Shown in pieces: positions 50,101 through 62,112 of a DNA stretch of 64,000 bases. The notes under the pieces were generated by a model, which saw only the letters and a list, made by a program, of their open reading frames with translations, did no database searches and had not been told where the DNA came from. The stretch lies in contig JALMGJ010000006.1 in the NCBI GenBank assembly GCA_023362775.1, forward strand, positions 13,433,501-13,497,500. The letters run 5' to 3'. Positions within the stretch are counted from its first letter, which is position 1; every line of letters begins with the position of its first letter. The position numbers were made by a program, and so were the translations under genes. Source of the DNA: Charina bottae (Eukaryota > Chordata > Lepidosauria > Squamata > Charinaidae).

Positions 50101-53100
50101 AAAATACGATAAATAATATAAATAAATAAAATAAATCCTCTAAGATGCTCATCAGATGTCACCCTCAGTCTCCATTCCTACTTCCAAATGGTTTTAATAT
50201 TGAATTTGAGATTGTGTCTCTCATTGGGTTTCTGGCATTTACACAATAGCAAATGCATAAAGTGTGTCTACGCACAGTGGAAGCCTCATGTGCTTCTACT
50301 TTATTTTCTGGATTATTGGGCCAAAAAACTAGTCACAATTTCCTTAACACATGGGCTTTATTTTGCTAAGACATTAGCCCACTTATGTTTAAAAAAAACA
50401 TTTTTACTAGCAGAGGACTAGTAGTAAAAATATCTCTGGCCAGCTAGAATGGCCACATCATGACAATTTACCATTCTTTTAGTTTTACCCTGTTTTGTGG
50501 GTATCTTTGTCTTTGACGTTGGAAGGTCCACCGGTTGTTTTGTTGTTAGTTTACCATCTGAAGATGGTGGTTCTTTACTGTCTGTTGGCGCTGGTTCAGT
50601 TTTGGAAAGGTCTGCTGCAAAAGTAACAGCGCGGCCTGGGAGTTTGGAAAAAAAATATTAAACATTATTTACATACATTCGTATATCTTTATTTTCTGAG
50701 AAAGCTTGCTAGAAGTCTGTAACCCACAGCCCATTGGAAGATTTGTTTAACAATTCTGAAAGAGAACCAAAGAATACAACAACATGTGTCTGTATCGGCC
50801 TTAAGGAAATCTAATAAGGAATAATCTTCCCCAGGAATATGCTATCCTTAAAGGTAACACAGGAGGGTTCTCGAGTGGGGGTCTAGTGTACTGGTTCCAC
50901 TTTTTTCTTTTAAAAGGCTCAATAGACCACATCGAGTAAGAACAGTATTTTTGTTGTTGTTGTTCAGTCGTTTAATACAAAAGGTTAATCTGCAAATTAG
51001 CCGACATTTATTACTTTGTATTGGGGTGGGTAACTTTTTGGGACAAAGGGTACAGCTTGGTTTCAAACAATATGCTTAATAATACCTCTGAACAATAAAT
51101 ATCCTAGGTGGCAAGATATAGTCTCTATGCAAATGCTACTTATAGATTAATATCCAACTGTTACGGCGCAAGTAGCCAGATTCTGTGCAGCTGCCATGAA
51201 GATACGCCAGACTATGATTTGAAAATGTAGTATGGTATTCCTTGTAATAATTTTAAGTGGTATATATATTATATATTATATATGATATTTTATTTTTGTA
51301 TCACTCATTTTAATATTTGTATTTTATATTTTTATAATTATGTACAACTGAGAGAATGTTAGTCATGATAATATAAATGAATAAGACTGTTTTTAAATTT
51401 GATAAGGGGCTCATTTACATTGTGATCTAAATGCATTTTAATATTTAATTGGGACTTGTTAAATTAGATTTAAAACTATTTCAAATCAGAGGGTTTATAT
51501 TTTAAAGCCCCATGTGTTTACCATGTAGAATTCTAACTTCTACTGGTCAGTGGCTGTAATAAATTGAACTTGAACTTGAACAATATGCTGAACACCATGC
51601 TTTCAAACTGTAATTGGTCAGAACAAATTAATTTTTAAAAAACTGATTCATATTTCAATGCAATTAGTTGAGGACAGTTACTAATTTCATAATTTGCCTT
51701 GTCAAACAAAAAATTATAATTTGACATCTTGTGTTGGAGGGGGTGTGGTAGCACTAAGAGTGCTTGGCTCTGGGCCACAAATTATACCATTTATCATGTA
51801 TAAAAATGTTGGATTACGCAAACGCAAGGGGTATCTGTCATTATACAAAATTAAAAATCAATTAAAATGCAACTGAACCCTAGTAAGATGGAGTTGCTGC
51901 TATTTAAAAAGTTTCTAGTATTATAGAGAGCCAGTTTGGTGTAATGGTCAAGGCATCAGGCTAGGAACTGGGAGACCGTGAGTTCTAGTCCCGCCTTAGG
52001 CATGAAAGCTGGCTGGGTGACCTTGGGCCAGTCATTCTCTCTCAGCCCTAAGAAGGAGGCAATGGCAAACCACTTCTGAAAAACCTTGCCAAGAAAACTG
52101 CAGGGACTTACCCAGGCAATCACCAAGAATCAAACATGATTGGATGGAATATATATAGGTTTTATTGTAAACCGCCCAGTTTCCCCTTCGGGGGATGATG
52201 GGCGGTAATATAATATAATAAATATAATATAATAATATAATATAATAAATATAATAATATAATATAATATAATATAATATAATATAATATAATATAATGT
52301 ATAATAATATAATAATATAATAATATAATATAATATAATATAATATAATATAATATAATATAATATAATATAATATAATATAATATAATATAATATATAT
52401 GTACTCCAGCAAAGGATATCGTTTTGTCGTGGTGCTGGAGCTTGAGCACCTCAATGACGCCATGAGCCAAACTGTGAAGGGACACCGAAGACGGGAAGGT
52501 CATGGCAGAGAGGTCAGACTAAATACGATCCCTGGGGAAGGCAACAGCAACCCACCCCAGTGTTCTTGCTGTGAAAACTGAATGGATCAGTACAACCAGA
52601 GATATGTTGGTATACCATTGGAAGATGGGACTCCCAGGTTGGAAGATGGTCAAAATGCTACTGGGGAGGAACAGAGGATAAGTTCAACTAGCCCCAGATG
52701 TGATGACACAGCTAGCTCAAAGCTGAAAGTACGGCTAGCGACCGATGGTGCTGGTGGTGAACGACGAATCCGATGTTCTAAAGATCAACACACCATAGGA
52801 ACCTGGAATGTAAGATGTATGAGCCAGGGCAAATTGGATGTGGTTATTGGGGAGATGTCAAGATTAAATATAGACATTTTGGGTGTCAGTGAACTGAAAT
52901 GGACTGGAATGGGCCACTTCACATCAGATGACCACCAGATCTACTACTGTGGACAAGAGGACCACAGAAGAAATGGAGTAGCCTTCATAATTAATAATGA
53001 AGTGGCTAAACCAGTGCTTGAATACAATCCAAAAAACGATAGAATGATCTCAATTCGAATTCAGGGTAAGCCATTTAACATCACAGTGATCCAAATATAC

Positions 53101-56100
53101 GCCCCAACCACAGATGCTGAAGAAGCAGAAGTAGATCAGTTCTATGAGGATCTGCAGCACCTACTGGATAATACGCCAAAAAGAGATGTTATTTTCATTA
53201 CAGGCGACTGGAATGCTAAGGTGGGTAGTCAAACGACACCTGGAATTACAGGCAAGCATGGTCTGGGAGAACAAAATGAAGTGGGACATAGGCTGATAGA
53301 ATTTTGCCAAGACAACTCACTGTGCATAACAAACACTCTCTTCCAACAACCTAAAAGACGACTTTATAGATGGACTTCACCAGATGGTCGACACCGAAAT
53401 CAGAGACACTCAAGGCCAAAGCTGATACCCGTAACGTAACTGGCTGGGCTCCCCATGCATAGTTTGTCAGTCGTCGGACGATGTTATTCCTGGCAGATAC
53501 TTTAGCCTTGGTATTCAGGCAATGATGCTTAAAGGAAAGCGTTCTGTCCAACGTAACACCCAAATATTTAAATGTTGGGCAGTGTTGTAATCTGTTCCCT
53601 CTCCACATAATATCCAATTCAACCCCTGCATCTCAATTGCGAAGATGAAAGGCACATACTTGAGTTTTGCTTGGATTAGGTTTTAAGTAATTATTATCAT
53701 AATACCGCTCCAGTTCTTCTAGAGCTTGTGATAATTTTTCAGCACACTCATCGAAACTCGGTTCTTGTATCATCTGCATATATGAACATTCGCGTGTTGG
53801 TCGGGGCGGGTTGGTTGTTAGTATATATATTATATAAAATAGGCAATATATTATATAAAAAGGGGGCCACACTTGAATCTGTGTCTTCCTACAGCCAGTC
53901 AACACCCTAACCATAACATCATATTAAACCCGCCCAGTAACCAAATATTCTGCTGCTGAAATGGGTTAGCAAAATAGACCCTTTTGTTAATAGAACTTCT
54001 TAAAAATAATCCGTAGTAGAAATGGTAGTAGGAGGCCAATGTTGGCCCATGTCTTTGCATATTTGCACAGGGAGAAAGGATGACCTTGACAGTAGAAGGT
54101 CTCTAGGAAACAACCTGTCTCCATTTCATCCTTAAATCCTGTAAACTCTTCTTAAAAGCCCCAAAATTTACCTTGAAATGATTTGATGGCTAGGTTCGAT
54201 AGTGAAAGTAGAAATGGGAGTGGGTTTTATACTAGAAGTCTCCCACTTCTAGTCTCTCCCCCTCCACAAAAGAAAATAGTCTGAAAAGGTTCTTCCCAAT
54301 CTGGTCTTATGACACCATCATACCAACAGAAGGCCTACTGAGGCCCTCCAGAAGGTTGACAGGGTGAACTGAGACCTGCAATCCCAGAAATGTTGCCCAC
54401 CCTTTCTTATGGGTATGACATGTTTCCAATAGATTCCAGGCATCGCTACTTAAGTCCCCCATAGATAGAAATGATTTCCTGTGTGCCTGATACATCCTTT
54501 TAAGCAACTGTAGAGGGATGAGACCAAATACCCTCACCAGACGTTCCTCAACATATTGGCTAGGGTGTCAGTCAAGTTCTGAGCAAAAATACAGTAGAAG
54601 TCAGTGTGTGTTAAGGCATGGTCCCACTTGTGTTGTTAAGGGTAGCTAGAGGGCCCCTGAAGAGCAACTTGAGTTTTATCTTGGATTTACCAGGGGTTTC
54701 TGGATTCTTGTCCTTTGCGGATTGGGCTTCCTCTGCTTGCTTTGCTGCTGGTGCAATCCCTGAAGCTTGTGGTTCCGTTCTCGGTGTTGGTGCTGGTTCA
54801 GTGGTTAAAGGGGCCACCACAGGAGGAATGGTGGCACCTGCTGTTTCTTTAAAAAACATATAGACATTAAAAACACAAAGAAAAACAACAGCCCACAAAG
54901 GAAAAAAAGAAGGAAATATGTTATCTCCGATTAAGAGATAAGGGTTGATTTACCAGGAGCCTGGGGACTGACGGTTGTTGCTGATGGTTGAGCTGTTTGA
55001 GGTTTTTGTTTCCAAGGGAATTTGCCAGAAGAAATAATACAAGAAAAAATATTAGGAGTCGTATATTGAAACTTGAAAAGAAAGGAAAAGGAAGCAAAAA
55101 TAAGGATACTGAGACAGTATTCTGCCTTTCAAGATTTCTGTAGTTAGACTGAAAATCCAGACCATTTGGAATGTCAAAGCCCCCATCCCACCTTGTGCTT
55201 TAACTTCCTGTTGAGGCTGAGATGGTTCTGGAGTGGACTTCTTGTCTGGCGGCTGATCACTGACAGGTTTGGGAGGGACGTTTGCGTCACGCACAGTATC
55301 TGTAGACGAGAAATTGCAAGTTGTTTGAGCATGCAAATCTTACAAACAATTTATATTATAAAGCAGGAATAATGAGACAATAGTCGAAAGTATTCATTCT
55401 TCAATAAGCAATTCATGTGAAACTGGTTCCTCTTTCATATATCAACTGGTGAAATTATAAAAATAGAATTCCTCATTAAGAGAGTCATTATGGGAGGAGA
55501 TTTTTATTTGACCTATCGTGAAAAGATCTCAGCTAGGGTTACCAGATGTCCGGCAAAAGGAGGACATGTCCTCCTTTTTGGCCTCCCGTCCTCCAACCGG
55601 CAAGCATAGCCTTAAAATCAAATATTGTTCAGCTTTTTGAGTATCTCTTCCTGAGCAGCTTTTCTTCATGGTATCATCAGGGCGTAGCCCATCAATTTGC
55701 ATGTCCTTATTGATGGTGTCCTGCCATCTATGTTTTGGTCGTTCACGTGGCCGTTGGCCATCAATCTTAAGATGGTAAGCTATTTTGGAGACAGTGGAAG
55801 GTGCCGCTCTAAGGACATGTCCATACCAACGAAGCCGGCTTTCTCTCATCTTCTCTGTAATTAATGACACGCCTAGTTGTTGGTGAATGGCATCATTTGT
55901 GACGTGGTCGAGTAGGGAGATGCCCGATATCCAATGAAGCATAAGCATTTCCATAACACGGAGACATCTCTCTACACTCTTTGTTGCTGCCCAACACTCG
56001 GTGCCATACAATGCCACAGGGCGGACAATCGTCTTAGAGATCTTATATTTGAGATGGATTGGCATTTGTTTATCACAAAGCACACAGGTGAGTTCTTGCC

Positions 56101-59100
56101 AATGCAGCCAGGCTGCATTCACCCTTGCTTGCACATCACCGCTGATGCCACCGTCGCCTTGGATATGGGAGCAAAGATATTGGAAGATATCGACCTTCTT
56201 ATTAAGTTTTCTCCATTTATTTGTAGCATTCCAAGGGTGGTTATGGTCTCTAGGTACTCAGTATTCTTTATGTTCAGGTGAAGTCCAAAATGGCTGAGAT
56301 GGTCATTCCATGCCTGCACTCGCCACTGCAGTTCATTCCTAGTAGTAGAAGCAAGCATGACATCATCAGCATAGAGTATGGTCCAGGGTGCATTTCGCTG
56401 CAGGTCCTGTGTGATGGTATCCATAACTAACATAAATAGGAGCTGTGACAGCGCGGAGCCTTGGTGCACTCTTGGTGCACTTGGTGATGCCAAGAGAATT
56501 ACACAGTTAGTGTGTCCTCCTTTCCACCACCACCCCCTTTGGCCTCCTTTCCGAGTGTCCATGTCCTCTTCTGCCTGTTCAGAAACCTGATAACCCGATT
56601 CTCAGAGCTATGCTGTATCTCTTCTTTCATTTAGGAATCCTCTAATTTCCCCATTTCTGCTTCCAAATGGTTTTAATATTGAAATTTTGTCTTCGGAGAT
56701 AATCAGCTTTTCTGCATGAGCAGGATGTGAGGTCACTGTTGGTTGTGTCTTTCATTGGGTTTCTGGCATTTGTTGTTGTTGTTTAGTCATTTAGTCGTGT
56801 CCGACTCTTCGTGACCCCACGGACCATAGCACACCAGGCCTTCCTGTCCTCCACTGTCTCCCGGAGTTTACTCAAATTCATGTTCATTACATCGGTGATG
56901 CTATCTAACCATCTCATCCTCTGCCGTCCCCTTCTCCTTTCGCCTTCAGTCTTTCCCATCGTCAGGGTCTTTTCCAGTGAGTCCTCTCTTCGCATTAGGT
57001 GGCCAAAGTATTTGAGCTTCAGCTTCAGTATCTGTCCTTCTAATGAGCAGTCAGGGTTGATTTCCTTTAGGATTGACTGATTTGACCTCCTTGCAGTCCA
57101 AGGGACTCTTAAGAGTCTTCTCCAGCACCACAGTTCAGAAGCATCAATTCTTCAGCGCTCAGCCTTCCTTATGGTCCAACTCTCACAGCCATACATTACT
57201 ACTGGGTAAACCATAGCTTTAATTATATGAACCTTTGTTGGCAAGGTGATGTCTCTGCTTTTTAATATGCTGTCTAGGTTTTCCATAGCTTTCCTCCCAA
57301 GGAGCAAGCGTCTTTTAATTTCATGGCTGCAGTCACCGTCTGCGGTGATCTTGAAGCCCAAGAAAATAAAATCTGTCACTGCTTCCATTTCTTCCCCTTC
57401 TATTTGCCAGGAAGTGATGGGACCAGATGCCATGATCTGAATTTTTTTAATGTTGAGTTTCAAGCCAGCTTTTGCACTGTCCTCTTTCACCCTCATCAAG
57501 AGGCTCTTTAGTTCACTTTCTGGCATTTACACAGTAGCAAATGAGTAAGGTAAAACAAGATCTACTAATAACAAGATCTACTTATTCCAAGCCTATATTC
57601 TGAAATACTAGAACCCTATAGATACTGAAATGGGTATTTTCCTTTACAGAAAGCTTTTGCAAAGTCCTGCTCTGAACGTGCTTCATGAAGCAACAAAATC
57701 TCTTCCTAAGAGCAAAGTAAGGCAATAGCATGTGTCCTTTTGCCTTAACAGGAACTTGTAAGAGTTTTGCAGAGTATTGCAAATTGTACTGTAATTATAA
57801 GTGTTGGCTGAGATTGCAAAGGGGCACAAAGCTTCTTGTTCAGGCAAATTGTGAGGTCTCTTTGCTTCAACAAAGCACAGCATGTTGCCTCTGCTGACCT
57901 TGTCAAGGGAAATCAAAGCCATCTATGCAAAACTGCATAGAGATTGAGGGAACATAGATCTCCTCCACCCCCCCCACTATTCAGTGTCAATACATCTGAA
58001 GATTCTTGTATTTTGAATATCTAAGGCCAATGTATGCATCAGGAATTTCTGAATGCTTAATAAGTACTATGAAGGGTGTTGGTAGTTTGATAACCATCAA
58101 GGGTAGCACAATTATACATGGCCTTATCTTGTAGTTATGTTTCCTAGGAAGGTAGGTAGGTGCTGCACATTATTTTAGATTTCCATTCAACCTACTTTAA
58201 AAATGCCAGAGTTTCTGTCTCTCTAAATCAAGGGTATGTCTCTGGCAGACTGAAAGTGATCAGAAACCCCATAAAGCTTTGGATGAGGGATTCAAGATCC
58301 ATTCCAAATTTGTTACAGATTTTTTTTTATTGTGACAAGTGGGGAAGTGTTCACTACATGGAAAAAAATAATATTTGTCATTTTTAAAATAATTTAACAG
58401 TAATTAAGGTAAAGATAAAGGTTCCCCCCGCACATTTGTGCAGTCGTATCCGACTCTAGGGGCCGGTACTCATCTCCATTGGTTAGCCGAAGAGCCAGCG
58501 TTGTCCGAAGATGCTTCCATGGTCATGTGGCCGCATGACACGCATAGAATGCTGTTACCTACCCACCGAAGTGGTACCTATTCATCTACTTGCATTTGCA
58601 TGCTTTCGAATTGCTAGGTTGGCAAGAGCTGGAGCTAGTGCGGGAGCTCACTCCGCACGCAGGGCTAGGGATTCGAACCTCTGAACTTGCGATCTTCCGA
58701 TCGACAAGCGTGGCGTCTTACCCGCTGAGCCACCATGCCCCATCTTTAACAGTAATTACCTTTACAAATAAAATTAATTAAATTGTAATTTTTATCCTGG
58801 CCCAACTCTTGGTTTGGAGTGCAGCTCCCAACTTGCCAGTCAAAGGCTAGGTTCAGCCTTTGGTTTGAAATGAGTTGCTTATGCTGAAATGCAGTTATGT
58901 TCAAGGAAAACACCTTTGCTCCACTCCCTTTCAGGAAGGGCTTCTGAACATAAGCAGCAGCAATATTTATAACAGTGGCTGTGGTTATAAGCATTGCTGC
59001 AGATGCACTGTATTGTTTACTGTTGAAGACTTTCCCACATTTAAAATCCTATAGCAATGGTCATCCAAGGCTATATTCCTGCAACACTCAGTTAGAATCC

Positions 59101-59786
59101 CTTTAGGCCTGGGCACTGAAAAGCTGTTTCACATTATCTAAACATCACTGAGTCATGTCTTCATCTTATGCTCCATTTTTAAAGTTACTGTGTAGGACCT
59201 ATAGAGTATTGCGGGCTGCTCTTGCACCAAAGCAGGAAGATTTAACTACTCTATCTTGAAAAATAGACTTGACCTTGGGGGAGCTGAGGGTGGCGACGGC
59301 CAACAGGAAGCTCTGGTGTGGGCTGGTCCATGAAGTCACGAAGAGTCGGAAGCAACTGAACGAATAAACAACAAAACAACCTTGAAAAATGGAAGAAGAC
59401 TTCAGATAGACTTCATCGGGGTTCCCTACATTAAGGAACCTGGATGACATCTCCCCTTTGTCTCAATCAGTCATAGGTGGCTTTCAGGAGGAAGCCTAAA
59501 CAGACTCATTCTTAGGGAGAATCTATATTAAGCACCTGGTTTGGTTCCCATTTATGGGACTTGTGACCTCTTTAACTCAAAACTTTTTGTTGTTGTTGTT
59601 CAGTCGTTTAGTCGTGTCCGACTCTTCGTGACCCCATGGACCATATCACGTCAGGCCTTCCTGTCCTCCACTGTCTCTCGGAGTTTACTCAAATTCATGT
59701 TCATTACATCGGTGATGCTATCTAACCATCTCATCCTCTGCCGTCCCCTTCTCTTTTTGCCTTCAGTCTTTCCCAGCATCAGGGTC

Positions 59787-59837
<51 letters not shown>

Positions 59838-62071
59838 TTTATTTAATTTATATAACCGCCCATCTCCCCCAACGGGGAACTCTTTTCCAGTGAGTCCTCT
59901 CTTCGCATTAGGTGGCCAAAGTATTTGAGCTTCACCTTCAGCATCTGTCCTTCCAATGAGCAGTCAGGGTTGATTTCCTTTAGGATTGACTGGTTTGACC
60001 TCCTTGCAGTCCAAGGGACTCTCAAGAGTCTTCTCCAGCACCACAGTTCGAAAGCATCAATTCTTTGGCGCTCAGCCTTCCTTATGGTCCAACTCTCACA
60101 GCCATACATTACTACTGGAAAAACCATAGCTTTAACTATTCGGACCTTTGTCGGCAAGGTGATGTCTCTGCTTTTTAATATGCTGTCTAGGTTTGCCATA
60201 GCTTTCCTCCCAAGGAGCAAGCGTCTTTTAATTTCATGGCTGCAGTCACCAAACTATCTCTGACTTTATATATAGATTTCAGTGCTGAGGCATTTCCTTT
60301 TTGTTTGCTTGTTTTGCAGGTATCACACATCTAGCCTTACTTATGTGGGTTAATATGAGCTCTTGTGAAAATTCTGACCCAGTTGTACCTTTGTGAGGAT
60401 GTTGGAGACCTGAGGGGACTTGCCTGACACTGCCTAAGTGTCCTCATCATTTAATCATTTGGATATCCTTATGTGCTTCTCCTGTGACATCTGGACCATT
60501 TCCTGTGTGATAGTCCCAAAAAACTAGTCACAAGTTCCTCAACACATGGACGGTATTTTGGTGATATAGTACATTAGCCCACTTACATTTTTAAAATGTT
60601 TTTACTGACAGAGGGCTGGTAGTAAAAAATCTCCACATTGTGACAATTTACCATTCTTTTACTTTACCCTGTTTTTCAGGTTCCTTTGTCTTTGACACTG
60701 GAAGGTCCACTGGTTGTTTTGTTGTTGTTTTCCCATCTGAAGATGGTGGTTCTTTATTGTCTGTTGGCGCTGGTTCAGTTTTGGAAGCGCCTGTCTCAGA
60801 AGTAACAGTAGGGCCTGGGATTTTGGAAAAAAATGAATATTAAATATTCTTTACATACATTCATATATCTATTTTCTGAGAAAGCTGGCTAGAACTCTGT
60901 AACAAGGCCAATTGGAAAAAAGTACGTAACAAGTCTGAAAGAAAGCCAACGAAAACAGTAACATTAATGACTGTATGTATCGGCCTTAAGGAAACATAAT
61001 CGTCAGAAATCTTCCTCAGGAATTCTTATCCTTACCTTTAACACTGGAGGATTCTGCAGTGGGGGTCTAGCATATTGGTTCCACTTTTTTCTTTTAAAAA
61101 ATTCAATAGAGCTTACATCCAAATAAGTATATGAAAGTTTGGTTTGCAAATTTGCCAACATTTATTATTGGTCAACTTTTTTGGGGTGGGGGTGGGGTAA
61201 TGGATGCAGCCTGATTTCAAACAATATGATGAACACCAGGCTTGTGATTCGTCAGGACAAATAAATTTTCAAAGAATCGATTCACATTTCAGTGTAATTA
61301 GTCAAGGACAGTTACTCATTTCATAATTTGACTTGCCACGTTTGAAATTATAATTTGGCACCTAGTATTGCAGAAGGGTGGTGGTGCAGGGCATGGTAGC
61401 TCAGCAGGTAAGATGCCAGGCTTGTCAATCAGAAGTTTGCAAGTTCGGAGGTTCGAATCCCTAGCCCCGCGTGACGGAGTGAGCTCCCGCACTCACCCCA
61501 GCTCTTGCCAACCTAGCAATTCGAAAGCATGCAAATGCAAGTAGATTAATAGGTACCACTTCAGTGGGTAGGTAACAGCATTCCGCATGTGTCATGCAGC
61601 CACATGACTGTGGAAGCGTCTTTGGACAATGCTGGCTCTTTGGCTAACCAATGGAGATGAGCACTGGCCCCTAGAGTCGGACACGACTGCACAAATTTAC
61701 CTTTACCTTTTTTTTTTATTGCAGAAGGTGTGATAGTTACAATGTGATAATTCAGCATTCCTTTAGTTTTACCATTTTTTTCAGGTTCCTTTGCCTCCGA
61801 AGTTGGAACATCCACAGGTTGTTTTGATGTTGTTTTAGCATCTGTACGTGGTTGATCAGTACCATTTTTCGGTGCTGGTTCAGTTTTTGAAGGGCCTGTT
61901 TCAACAATAGCAGTGGGATGTGGGATTTGGGGGAAAAATAAATATTAAATACCTTTTACAGATATTCATACATTTCTGTTTCTGTGAAAGCTTGCTAAAT
62001 CCCTGTTACACAATCACACTGAAAAATGTGTTTAACGAATTCTGATGCAAAACACAACTCTAAAATATTGT

Positions 62072-62112
<41 letters not shown>

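Noticed and set aside
52162..52463. Open frames made of Ile/Tyr/Leu repeats
   Set aside because: Translation of the (TAATA)n minisatellite; no gene context.
61388..61460. A true tRNA gene (A and B boxes present)
   Set aside because: The tRNA-like head continues into a SINE body with an RTE-like tail and has a second copy at 58407-58742; the tRNA fold is not completed.
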